Origin: Diorhabda sublineata
Lineage: Eukaryota; Arthropoda; Insecta; Coleoptera; Chrysomelidae
Reading direction: 5' to 3'
NCBI RefSeq assembly: GCF_026230105.1
Contig: NC_079476.1
Coordinates: forward strand, 41,096,559 to 41,160,558
Length of the DNA stretch: 64,000 nucleotides
This document shows, piece by piece, positions 23,442 to 34,662 of the stretch; the stretch's first letter is position 1, and every line of letters starts with the position of its first letter. Both the position numbers and the translations under genes were made by a program. A model generated the notes under the pieces. The model ran no database searches. It was not told the DNA's origin and saw only the letters and a program-made list of their open reading frames with translations.

Positions 23442-24775
23442 GAACTTACTTATTTGGTTAAGGCTGTTGGACTAAAATATGTCAATCTACCTCCGGATTA
23501 GACAGAATTTCTTCGATTTTTATAATAATTGGTCGGCTATGTCGAGGTTCATCTTCGTCATCTAGCAATGTATACAAAAACGATAAAAGCACCTGATATT
23601 TTTTGATTAAATTAACGAACGGCATTACTTTGTACTCCAGAACATTATATTATGCTATAGACTTGAATTTTTCCAGAATTTTCTGTGAAATGAATAATTT
23701 TTCAATCTCAATGAAAGCAATATTTTCTCTATTATTCAATACGAGGATTTTATAGAATTTCTATAAAAACACGTACATTCGAATCAAACAGAATATCAAT
23801 TACGGCCTTCAACTGAGAAAACGCTTGAGAAAACAAACAAGAATAAATTGGAAACTGTTTTCTTTCGATAAAATAAGTTGTTTTTCGCTCTCCCACTTCC
23901 CTCAAATGTATATTCGATATTTGTTCTTAAAAAAACAAGTAGGAAAAGCATGAATTTGGTTACGAATTATGAGAAACCAACAAAAAAATCGAAATAAAAA
24001 CCAGTTTCAAATAATCTAATAAAACTAAATGTTCGCACTGGATTCTTACTTTACTCTTCGAGTAACCCACTTTTAAACATCGGAATTGATGAGTATCAAA
24101 GAAAGAACGGAGAGTTGTACATCGGAAACTATATATTTTGAGAGAAATTCTAAAAACAAATTTCTTTTCTAATCTAAATATCGAAATTTTCACGTTCTGT
24201 TTGTATGGTTCTCTGTAGGTTAAATAGAGGTCTACACATTGTTTTATCAAATTCTTTATGGAACGTTTTATCGAAAAAAAATTATCCAAAACAACATTAT
24301 TCATTTTCAATTTAATTGCTATGGGGACGGTATGCTGACAGTTAAAGAGAAATATTGGATTTCAAACCCGTCGTTCCAGTTTGTTGTTCCGGTGCTTATA
24401 TTCTGTTATTGTGTATTGTTAGAATCAACAAAGGTAAAAAGAATCTATATTGTCGTTTTACGGACCATGGCAGGGTGCAAAACCCGTGAAAAATATCTCC
24501 AGGAAGTGATTTTAAATATGATTGTTGTTATCTTACATAATATATGTAAAGTTTGTTAAAATTGATAACAAAATGGTTCAATTAGAAAAAATGATATCGA
24601 AACAAACTCCGTTGATGTTTTTTTATGAAAAACTAGCTATCATTAGATTTCTTGATGCATACAAAGTGACCAAAAAAAAAATGGTGCAGTAATTTGGAAC
24701 GGGGAATATAAATTAAATCGTCGAATGTAATAGAATTTGTGTCATTTTCATGATAAAATATATTTATAGTTCCTC
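23442..24775. other. gap without recognised features
   Basis: AT-rich with ORFs of about 105-115 codons on both strands that show no motifs. A block near 24495-24520 (GAAAAATATCTCCAGGAAGT) recurs in diverged form near 26040 (GAAAATATCTCCAGGAAATG), so both may be parts of an unnamed dispersed repeat. Confidence 0.4.
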
Positions 24776-25500
24776 TACGAGGATAGTCCTAGAGGTGGCG
24801 TTAGTTGCTTGGAAAATACCAATGTATTAGAAACTATACAATCTATGCAGTACAAGTTTGAAGACACCACGTTGTTTAGTATTTGTTTGGCAATCATCAA
24901 TAGTGAATGTTTTCCGTATATTTGTTAACATCGTTATGTGACACATTACTTTCATTTGAAGCCCAACCAATATGAGAGCTGAATTGGATTCCAGAGACTG
25001 CTCCTTCGTTATTAACAGTAAAATATTGGGTAGCAGAGTTTAAACGAGGCCTTACGGGCATCAACATCGCAGTCGTCGGCCAAATGAGATGACGACTCCA
25101 GAAATGCTGAGGAAAATCCACAAAGCGGTACTGGATGTTTTTTTTTTGAGATAGTCGTGGGATAATTTTTATTGACTATCAAACTATCAACTTATTGCAA
25201 CGTTTGAGCGAAGATATCAGGCAAAATCGGCCACATTTGGATAAGAAGAAAGTATTTTTTCATCAAGACAAAGCACCAGCTCATACATTCGTTATTGCAA
25301 TGGCCAAAATTTATTAATTGTAGTTTAAATTGCTACCTTATGCTCCCTATTCGCCAGATTTAGCCCCCTTGAATTATTTATATATATTATAATGGCTATT
25401 TTGAAGAATGTGACGATTTTTATAATAAAAAGTTTATCGAACTTATCGAACCTCGCTGAGAAAAGTGTATGGAGCTAAAAGGAGATTAGATAGAAAAATA
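24776..25500 (+). mobile_element. mariner with 5' end, internally deleted
   Basis: The 5' terminus is at 24776. From about 24980 the plus strand encodes ETAPSLLTVKYWVAEFKRG, the helix-turn-helix DNA-binding region of mariner transposases, and after a frameshift TTPEMLRKIHKAVLD. The first catalytic aspartate block is deleted: the sequence jumps to a degraded FWD-RGIIFIDY. It then reads NRPHLDKKKVFFHQDKAPAH, keeping the second aspartate. After two stops comes PYSPDLAPLN, where the third aspartate is replaced by N. The spacing from the second aspartate to this N is 34 residues, which defines a DD34D mariner. The deletion, stops and lost aspartate make it inactive. Confidence 0.8.
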
Positions 25501-27265
25501 TTTTTTCCCAAAATGTTTTTCTTCATTGGGCCAGTTGAATTATGGGTTATCGGTCATACAGATTTTTATAAATCATGTTTTTTTTTTCATTTCTAAAATA
25601 GATAACAAAAAAATTCACCACAACTTTTCGGAACTCGACAAAAATCATGTGAAGTTCGTCATTGGTTGTAATTATTACGCGATGTTGCTGCTTTCTAAAC
25701 TCTTCAGATAACGTTGATGGGAATTGTTGTGGTGTGTTGGTGGTTTGATATCTTCGAGAAGAAGATACATCGTCGTCATTTTAAAAAGATTCGCTCATTT
25801 CAGCTGACTATTTCGAATTTTGGATTAACAAACTCGTCTTCAATATCAACCAAGCTTACAAATTCTTCATTCCAGCTTCTTTCCCTTTTCTTTATTTCCA
25901 ATTGTCACTTCCTTTAACAGAGACTTAAAATTTCCTTTTTCTAAGACATTTAGAAACTAGGATTATGAAGGGACAGTCATTTAAGAAATGTAAAATTTAT
26001 ATTGTGATTTTCCGAACTCTAGTAGGAGGCTTATTCCGAGAAAATATCTCCAGGAAATGATATATCTATAATTATTCTGGAAATTAGGAACAGAATGATC
26101 CTCCAAGAAGGTTTTTGACGCTTTGTAGCGATTGCAGGTAGTTTTGTAACCATTGATTGCATCTATAATTTCAAAATGCAAATTCCAATTACAGTTGACC
26201 ATAGCTGACTTCCGAAAAGTTTTCCAAACTTTAAAAAAACCCCTAGAAAGATCCAAAATTGTTGGTTCTAAAAAGAGTTTACAACACAAAAAGATCAAGA
26301 TCTACCAAACAAGTTTTGTTCTATTATATATGTTGTGTAATAATTATGATTTTTCGGTTTGTCTACTAATTTTTGGAATGTCAAACTTATCATTTATTTT
26401 CAAATAAAAGCTCGAAGTTGTTTAACTTTGAATATATCTTTTAATGGAGGTCGTAAACATCGCCAGATATCGACCATTATTTCGCAATTTATGTTTCTTG
26501 TATAAGTAAGTTTCCCACAGCATCTATAAGAACGCGAAAAAAGATTATCAGCACATCTCTTTGTGAGCACAACTTGTATTGTCGCACACACAAGCACATC
26601 ACATTTTGTATCTCATCTTTTCTTGGCAGAGACGTGCACTTTTCAGCGATTTTATATAATTGAGGCGATAAAAGAATAAAGATCGTAAAAACGGAATAAA
26701 ATTCGAAACTTCCGGAATTAAGTTCGAATATTTTATATATTTATACAGAAAAATCGTCGCCAAAGTTCTTGCTGCAGTAGCACACCCTTAAATTTACTCA
26801 TAATTTTATTTTACCCCAAATATACTTTTGAAAATGATTCGGATATAAAAAAGGGGGATTTGAAAAGTTTGTCTAAAATATATTTTTCATTTTTAATTGT
26901 CGGTTTACATTATAGAAGCTTTCAGATTCCTCCAAGCCAAGCATTGACATGCATCACAATTTCTTAACGATGTCAATTGACAGTTTCACTTATAAACTAC
27001 GAAAAATCTTCGAGAATAAGATTATTCCTTACGCTGACATAATCAAATCAGCTGAAGATGAATGGTGGTCATTTGACCTAATTTATTTCATGTTATATAT
27101 AAAAATTTTAAGAGTGGATAATCAACTAAAATACCCCCGTAACACCCAGTACTCATTAGGTGGTGATAGTAAGGAACTTATCAAACACCAGCGAGGTCTG
27201 TTAGAAGCTATTGAAACAGGAATTAGAGTCAATCATTAGGATAAAAGGATTTTGTCAAGAATTAA
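25501..27265. other. gap without recognised features
   Basis: Several ORFs of 60-105 codons on both strands, none with recognisable motifs. A plus ORF at 26949-27239 runs up to the LINE fragment that follows and could be an unrecognised part of it, but I cannot support that. Confidence 0.4.
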
Positions 27266-27506
27266 TGAAGAAAACACAAAAAGATAATAAGATTCAGGAA
27301 GTATTCAACCAAGACCAAGACATTGTAGTGTTGACAAAATTATGACGAACAGATATTGCAAAAAGTGTCACGAAGAAGAAGCGTCTGCTCTGCCTTGAAA
27401 GAGAAACGACGTCAAATGTTGATTTTTGACACAATAGGTTCACCTCAAGTCTTCAAGCGAACCACAATCAATTTATATGGAGATTGTCCGTACTAACCTA
27501 ACCTAA
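27266..27506 (+). mobile_element. LINE 3' end with zinc knuckle and CCTAA tail
   Basis: The plus strand reads RHCSVDKIMTNRYCKKCHEE, matching the TGHC------G----C-KC-EEEET pattern at the C-terminus of LINE ORF2 proteins with an RNase H domain (I/R1/Jockey group). After a frameshift, SPQVFKRTTINLYGD resembles the closing residues of such ORFs. The segment ends in TAACCTAACCTAAC (27493-27506), two to three copies of the insect telomere repeat on the complementary strand. Everything upstream of the knuckle is lost or unrecognisable. The tail may be the element's own 3' repeat or its target site. Confidence 0.6.
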
Positions 27507-29470
27507 CAATTTAATTCCACTGTACATTCAATAACTTCAACTTTCCATCAATCGCACGAAATATTTAAATTGAAAAATTACGATTTTGCCTGCTATGGCC
27601 TTCCTTTGGAAACGCTTATGTTACAGCCTCGTCATTTTTTCCCTTTGGAGCGAAACGGGAAATCTAATTTATGCGTACAAAAGGTTTGTTGACAATATAA
27701 ATCTGGTTAAACAAATCGCGTCAAATGGAAATAGCGAATCATTACGACGAACTGTGATTCGCAAAATGGTGAATACGTTTAATGGAAATTTGTTTTGCTT
27801 CCATTACTAACAGAAATTATAACAGATTATAAAGTTATTGATTATTAAAATTAGGATGGTTCAAATATTGTTGAAGAAGTTTGTAAAATGTTAATTTTCA
27901 TTGTTTTTCTCGTTCCGTTGGTGATAATCTTCAATAATTTGCTTCAACTATACATCGCTTAAACTAAAAAAGAAATTTGAATAATTAAATTCCAATTCTG
28001 GCAACTGATTTTCGTGTCTGCAGCTTTTACTTTAGTCGAATCAAAAATTGGGGAAGACGCGGAAAACGAAGTCATAATAATTTCCCATTGGGAAATGATA
28101 ATGGGGAAAAATTGTTAGGGAAAGGTATAGAGATGGGAACGTTATAAAATTTGAAATTCGGCAAGGAGAAAACTGAATTCGGGAATTTATAAATAAAACA
28201 AGTAGTTTAAGTTACTAAAGCACTAAAATTATTGAATTTCAAGTTACTACTTTTACTGAAATTTAAAAAAAAATTATATCTCAATATTAATCACCAACTC
28301 AATCAAACATTTACTGTATCTTTCTCCATATTTTCATTTTAATTTTCTCAAAAAATCTATTAAATAATTGACCGGAATCAATTTCTCATGAAATTACGTT
28401 TCGGTTTGCGAATCTACATGAAACGTCAGTGCAATTTATGCAAAAATTTCTATACAACGTAACCAAATTTTGATCTAAATTTATACGTAATCAGAGAAAA
28501 GATGAGTTGGCAAGAATTCGGAATATATTCTATTAAAATCATTCATAATTTTAATATTTTTCCAACAATTCTGGAGTAACTTGTATAATCAAATCGATCA
28601 CGTCTCTAGGAAGTTAAATTCTTGGCGTTCTACCAAAATCGATACGACATTTTTTTACTCAAAAACTCCAAGTTACTATGACAATCCTCGCAAGTTTTTG
28701 TTTTGGTAGACGATAAAAATAGAGGATGTAACGTCTGGAGGGTAGTTTTTGAAACAAAACATAGGATGAGTTACGAAATTTGCTACAGCAAATTATATAG
28801 AGATGGGTGTGAAGACATTTCAGTGAAACAGTTCCATATTTTCATTTCAATAATATATAAATGAAATCTAAAACATTCTCTTGTATAGAAGGTGTCTTTC
28901 TATTATTTGAAAGAATTAAAATGGATGAAATTAAGCTCTTATTCGATATAATGATTAATTTCAACTTGTAGGACGTTACAAAGGACGAGAAAGTAATATT
29001 TCGTCGTCCTTGCGTTCTTCGAAGTCATGTTAAAGATATTTTGATGTTACTCTAACTTCCTGCCACTCCTGAATTATTAAAAATTAGACTTTTTTGCAAT
29101 TTATAGAAAAAACGTCAACTTTTGTTTCCGAACTTCGAAATGATAGTAATGGAATAATTGCCACGATAAACATTTGTGATATCCGAGTGAGGTAGATGTT
29201 GGTAAAACTATCTGACTATAGATCAGGGTAGAAGTCATGCCAGACAATCGAAGAGCTCTGAAAAACACTTAATCAAACTTGGTTCACCATTGAGAAACAT
29301 TTGGAAACATAATTTAAGAGATTAACATTCGTTGTTAACTAAAAGGATGGTTAAAAACGGCCACTAATTCAGCTATGAAAAACAATGACGTTGCAAGAAA
29401 AGGTATCCAAAAGGAACAAATTATTCAATTTTTGTTTCAAGGAGGTAAAACTCCATCAAATTTCTTGCAG
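27507..29470. other. gap without recognised features
   Basis: No gene found. Short self-complementary sites occur: TTTCCCATTGGGAAA near 28081, and AAGGACGA...TCGTCCTT near 28981-29011 (8-bp stem, about 15-base loop). Neither is accompanied by other RNA-gene features. Confidence 0.4.
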
Positions 29471-29499
29471 TTAGATAGTGTTTACATAAGTGTGATCCA

Positions 29500-29830
29500 T
29501 GACTTTTAAGCCTAATATAGTAACGAAAAAGAAATAAAAAACTGTGATTATTTTCCGATATATTCCTCCCTGATTTCCACATAGCAAAGCAGTATAAACT
29601 GGAGTTTTGTCATGAAGCAAACCGCTGTACACCTGGTTTGATTTTGTCGCACCTTTTCTCGATAATTTGCCTTGGTAAGTCAATGTGATAAGCCGCGTTC
29701 ATGGTTTAGTTGTATTTATATTTGATTCCTAGAAGTCACAACAAAAGTTTACCCTCGTAGTCATTTTTTGGGCACTGGCCTTTTCCGATACGACTGCATG
29801 GAATTTCTTTTGGATTTTGGATCACAGTAA
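29500..29830 (-). mobile_element. mariner transposase middle relic
   Basis: On the minus strand, RPVPKK near 29795 resembles the RP-SAKKVMA segment. TMNAAYHIDLPRQIIEKRCD near 29700 matches the TINA-YYIDLLRQLREK helix, and after a frameshift GLLHDKTPVYTALL matches the LLHDNAPVHTA block around the second catalytic aspartate. In that block the aspartate is present, but the following N is K and H is Y. The third-aspartate block was not found. The minus ORF at 29471-29683 is mostly this relic plus unrelated sequence. Confidence 0.65.
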
Positions 29831-30751
29831 AAGATCTTAAAGCTCTAAAATCACAACATTCTACTCGACATTGCATTTGGTTTGCGCTGCAATAATTTTT
29901 GTCATATTTAAATGCTAATGAAGGATCTTCAGAACATTTGTTTTGGAAAATGCTGATCTGAGCTGCATTATCTTTTGTTTTTAATCACCGGTCGCTTTGA
30001 ACAATTTCTTTCACTAATTTAATTTTGGAGTAGGACCTCCCACAAGTGGGTCATCTTATATTGGTTTTAGTTCAACTCAATTAGAGACATTTTTCAAAAC
30101 TTGACCGAGTTGATTCGATCTCTAATATAATAAAATGGATCCAAACAGCAAGTCGAAACTTTGTGAAATGTCGTTGAAATTAAAATGGATCAGACACCAC
30201 GAGAACCTGACTTAGTTCTACGAGATTTCTTCCTACGGGGTATCTAAAATTGATTTTTAAGAAAATACAGCACCGCCTGCCTTATCATATCGGTTTTATT
30301 GAAACGAAACGATAAACTAAGAATCTATACAATGATCATTAGCGTGAAAACTTTATTTTTGATTCAATTTATTTTTTAATAACAACATTCGTATCAGAAA
30401 ACCACAACCTCCCACGTCAATTTAATTGAATTCGAAAGTCCATATCAAAATTAGTTTGTTCTGCTAGCTTTGCGGTCATAGAATTGAAACATTCCGTTTT
30501 AAAATAATCGACATACATAATTTTGCACTCAGAAATTATTCCGTTAGAAAATTCATATTAATTCATTCCGGTTAAAATTTCAGAATTAGTTTACCATATA
30601 TCGGAAAATTTCATTCAGTCCATAATAGTAATAATATGTTCCATGTAATTAAATTGCTTGTTTTTGTTGATTAAATATGTTATAAAATGTATAAATAAAG
30701 TTTAATTAGTGACTTTATTTTACTCTAATCAACAATATCTATAATAAAAGA
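29831..30751. other. gap without recognised features
   Basis: AT-rich DNA with no ORF worth reporting and no recognised repeat. Confidence 0.45.
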
Positions 30752-31170
30752 TACGAGGGTTGCCACAAAAGTTTTAAAATAGAAATATGTATAATTGGAT
30801 ATAGTTTCTTTGTTTTTCAAAATTGAAAAACGTAAGCCACTCATTTCATTTTTGAATCGAAAGAAATCATTGGGTGCCAAACAAGAACTGTACGGCGGAT
30901 GACCCGTTTTACTGTGTTGACGTTTTTCTTTGTGAGAGCCCGCATTGTCTTGGTGGAAAATGATTTTTTCGAACACTTCTGGCAAACAAATGCTGATGTA
31001 GCATTCAGAATTAACTGATCTATGTTCCTCTAATGGAACAAGTCCAGAATCCGTTCCAAAAAAAGCACAAGTCACTAAAAGCATCAAAAAAGTGGTAGCT
31101 GCAATAGTTTGGGACTGCGATTGCGACAAAAAATTATTATTGAAAAAAGGCGGCTGAATATTAGCCCAGG
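30752..31170 (-). mobile_element. mariner 3' half with terminus
   Basis: A terminus TACGAGGGTTGCCACAAAAG lies at 30752. Inward, the minus strand encodes LVPLEEHRSVNSECYIS, then EVFEKIIFHQDNAGSHKE, then GHPPYSSCLAPNDFFRF and LRFS. These are the pre-D2 helix, the second catalytic aspartate (HQDN) and the third (APND) of a mariner family that uses NDFF in place of SDYH. Eight residues are missing between the two aspartates compared with the usual 34. The first 50 codons of the ORF at 30725-31186 are not alignable by eye. A second mariner fragment in the opposite orientation starts directly beside it at 31178. Confidence 0.75.
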
Positions 31171-31177
31171 TTTGCAT

Positions 31178-31286
31178 TTGCTTCATGACAAAGCTTCAGT
31201 CCGCATTACTTCGCTTTCCAATCCACCATATAGCCCTGATTTGACTCAAGATTCAACAGTGAGTACCAACATTTTGACTATATAGA
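31178..31286 (+). mobile_element. mariner fragment in opposite orientation
   Basis: The plus strand reads LLHDKASVRITSLSN, then PPYSPDLTQDS. These are the second-aspartate block (LLHDNAS-H) and the third-aspartate block of a mariner transposase joined by a deletion of the roughly 15 residues normally between them. The third aspartate position falls in TQDS. It lies head to head with the minus-strand relic ending near 31170. Confidence 0.55.
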
Positions 31287-31991
31287 TGAATCATATTTTT
31301 TCGAAAGTTTTATAAAGGATAATTATCTAGCAATTTTATAGCTTCTCTTATTATTGATTCTCGAGCTTAGAATACAGTATGTTGTCCAAAACTTTCCTGG
31401 GCTTCCAGTTCCTTTGAATATTTTAAAAAAATATTACAGAAAATACTTCAAATACATCAATAAGTAACTTGTTATGTGATTCATTCTTTCTAATGATGGA
31501 ATATATCATTAATTCTGAATATTTCTCAATTTATCCCAAGAAACTCATTATGGGCACTATTTCTCTGGTGATTATTAGAAAAGATTTCCAATTATATTGA
31601 GGAGTCAAATCAGTATCGATGCAATCAGTTTCTAATGGATTCTCGTCGACAACCATCTGTGTGAATATCTTGAAAACAAATAATTGAAAATTCGACAAAA
31701 ACTTGCATTAAATTTAAATCAGTCTTGCGAAACTTTTAAATTGAGTTGGTTTGTTCAAATAAACTTCTCGTTTCATGAAACTGTACAAACGGTTAGCGTA
31801 ATTGTTAAAAAGACGTTTTTAAGAACTTCTATCTCTAAATGTTTCTAATTAGATATCTCTTTAACTGGCCTTTTTTATCTAGAAGATTATATTCAATTCA
31901 GAAGATTATGTTCTTGGCAGTTACCTTCGATACTGCGAGAAACTTTACATTCATCGTCTTTAAAAAAGCTGCACTCTGTTATAATCAATAA

Positions 31992-32305
31992 TATGAGGTC
32001 TGGCTATTAAACAACGAGACTGGTTACGAAAAATGGTTTTGTTATAAAAATTATTCTACATTCTAATGCTCCTCTTCAATATACCCCCCTTTCCATACGT
32101 TTTTTTCCATTGATCGAAGTAGTGCTGGAAGTCTTTTTTGGCGAAGGCCTTCAGAAGCTCTGTTTTACCGCTTCCATCGACTCAAATCGGGTTTCTTTTA
32201 AAGTAGATCTTTTTCTAACCTTTCAAAGAAATTTGAGCAGACCCGTTGACGTGAAAGCTTTTGGTCGGGAATCAGATTTTTTGGCACAGACTTTTCTAAC
32301 CTAAT
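31992..32305 (-). mobile_element. internally deleted mariner, copy 2 of a pair
   Basis: The end TATGAGGTCTGGCTATTAAA and the following GAGACTGGTTACGAAAAA match copy 1 at 21531. This copy retains stretches lost from copy 1, such as the segment around 32050-32110 and about 20 bases near 32222-32240. On the minus strand it encodes DFQH-like and FESMEAVKQ-like C-terminal sequence and then jumps to residues like LIPDQKL from the N-terminal half, as copy 1 does. It ends abruptly near 32305. Confidence 0.65.
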
Positions 32306-32379
32306 TAAAGAATAATTAATGAATATTAATAGAAGTCTTGTTAAGGCATAGTCGCTCCAATGGAAATCTGAAGACTCTA

Positions 32380-32590
32380 GGTTTAGTAGAGTATGTAACG
32401 TGCAGATTTTGCTACGTAGAAGACCTCAATCTACATTAAAGTTTAGAAGACTACTGATTTCCAGATCACTACACCTCGGAAGGTACAGAAAAGATAATGA
32501 ATATTTTCAGCAGATAGAGCCATCAAAAAACTTTTTCAAAGTGGGGGTATTAATGATCAGATCTAAACCAGTATCTTGTATAACCAGTAC
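32380..32590 (+). mobile_element. possible LINE C-terminal fragment
   Basis: In one frame the plus strand reads CRFCYVEDLN, like the first half of the zinc knuckle at LINE ORF2 C-termini. A neighbouring frame continues LHLGRYRKDNEYFQQIEPSK and FFKVGVL, comparable to the LG----------L----L--FI---G end of those proteins. Histidine and the third cysteine of the knuckle are not seen. This is a tentative call. Confidence 0.3.
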
Positions 32591-32599
32591 ACACATTTA

Positions 32600-33955
32600 T
32601 ATTGGTGACAATGGACGAGAAAACAGACCATAGATACTCGTGGACGGTTCTTACCAAGTCCAGTGAACTTGGTTAACTCTATGCAATTGAAAAAAAGCCC
32701 TGCTGCACTAGAAGTAAATTCTGGATGAACAAGGAAGTATACTAGATCTGAATTTTCTATTGGGCTGAAGCTATGGATAGTGGAAAGAGTTACAACAATG
32801 GAGTGAATGTGACAGGGAAGATGTACGTATAAAATTGTTGCTTTGCAGACCAAGATACTCCACGAGAAGATGGTACAGCTATTTCAGAGATGACAGAATC
32901 AATCACTTTTGTTTGTAGGCTTCAGCTGGCATTAAATAGTTGAAAACGAGATTACTTATAGAGGTCTTCATCTAAAAATGGATGGAATAACTTTTAGGAA
33001 TAACTTTGTGATTGTCAAACAGTGGACGCAACCGATTGAGTATTAAGAAAACTGTTAACTGTATATTTAGAAGACGGGGTTGTTATTGTATACAAAAATA
33101 TATATTTTGAGTCATGATGCTTCAGCGACATCCTTCAATAATTTTTAATTTTATTTGAGTCACTTTTTAATATAATAATTTTGATTTGGTGCAACTACCT
33201 TTAGCATCTTCTAATTAATTTGGTTATTTTCTTGAGTTGGATCGTGTACTACATTAAGATTAATGAAAATATTTAATTTTTCAGCATTTTTCTTTTGAAA
33301 ATGAGATGTTTCCAGAAGCTTTTCATTATCCTTTATATACAAATGCAAAAAGATGAATCAAAATATCTCATCCAAAGACTCTATATTACAATGCATATCT
33401 TGAAAAATTGCTAGATAAATTCTACAGTAAATACTAGATAAAGTTGGCAGATTATTTTGAAAATAAATATTTGCAATTTTTTTTATTTCAAGAAACTTCT
33501 ATTTGAAGGGAAGCGAAGCAGTTTTATTCACTTTTCATAGAATTAGAGACCAGTCTTGTCAAATTATGATAAGTTTAAATTTAGACGTAGAAATTTTCAT
33601 ACATGGAAACCGATATCACTTATGAAACTCATTCCGTAAATAGTTCCAGCTGACAATTTGTCCATCAAAACTAAAAACAGATGAATTTTCGTTTAAGAAC
33701 AAATCATAAAATTTTTTTTTCATGTTCGAGATGTTTAATATGCTATATTAAAGTCAACTGATGGTTTTTGTCTCCCAGATATTGGGTTAACTACAATTTA
33801 CTTAGTTTTCAGCTGGGAGGAAATGATTGAATGATATTTTTCCTTCATGCGTACTAAGCTTATACACCTCACTAGAATTTTCTTGATGATGAACACATTT
33901 ATTTGTGTTGTACATAAATTATTCCTTCATATACTTTTTCGAGATTGAATATTTA
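32600..33955. other. gap without recognised features
   Basis: No gene or repeat is supported. ORFs on both strands near 32563-32853 have no family motif. Confidence 0.45.
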
Positions 33956-33959
33956 GATA

Positions 33960-34048
33960 GGTTAGGTTAAGTTAAGTTAAGTTAGGTTAGGTTGAGATAG
34001 GTTAGGTTAAGTTAGGTTAGGTTAGTTAGGTTAGGTTAGGTTAGGTTA
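33960..34048 (+). repeat. interstitial TTAGG telomere-type tract
   Basis: About 90 bases consist of GTTAG/TTAGG units with scattered variants (TTAAG, TTGAGA and one short unit). TTAGG is the ancestral insect telomere repeat. The tract is internal and imperfect, so it is an interstitial array or a retroelement tail rather than a chromosome end. It is followed directly by a reading frame with NQNIERLWRDIHDNI (34051-34095). Confidence 0.9.
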
Positions 34049-34050
34049 AT

Positions 34051-34175
34051 AATCAAAATATTGAGCGACTTTGGCGAGATATTCATGATAATATACCTAT
34101 GGAGGAACTAAATCTCATTATCGTCAGTATTCTAGGGAATTTCTATTTAAATGTCATTATTCATATCCAAAAAGA
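34051..34175 (+). pseudogene. possible integrase/transposase-like fragment
   Basis: Immediately after the TTAGG tract the plus strand encodes NQNIERLWRDIHDNIPMEEL. The N--IERLWRD core resembles the glutamate-containing end of some DDE integrase-like domains (N-R-IER-WRD patterns). A second frame reads YPKRIEAFIKEMSRMYAIE. No other catalytic residues were found, so the family stays open. Confidence 0.3.
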
Positions 34176-34662
34176 ATTGAGGCATTTATTAAAGAAATGT
34201 CACGAATGTATGCAATAGAAATTGATGATTATTTTTACGTGTAAATAATTGATTATTGCTTGAAATTGATTTGTGTCAATACTTTAATAACTAATTATAT
34301 AATTAATGTTGGAGTTGATTGGGGTTGGGGGGGATGTTTTTCAGCATAAAAAACTGTATAACATACTAAAATTTCGAGGAAATCGGGCGTATGCAACATA
34401 AACTAAATAATTACCGAAATCTTCAATTAAAAATTGAAACCACGGATTTTGAAGGAAATAATTCAATTCGTCAACTAAACACGAAACTTTGTTATTAATT
34501 TTTTTGACACGGTGTTATTGTTAGAATTTATGGTTGCTACTGAAATTTCAGGACTTACTAAATCATATCAGCATTAAAGTTGAAAGTATCGATGTTGTAT
34601 ATCACTTTTGATAATTAAATTCTTTCATAAAACTTGAAATTTGAGATGTAAACTAAAAGTAA

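Noticed and set aside
23960..24559. Overlapping ORFs of 116 and 106 codons on opposite strands
   Set aside because: No family motif on either strand and typical AT-rich amino acid use.
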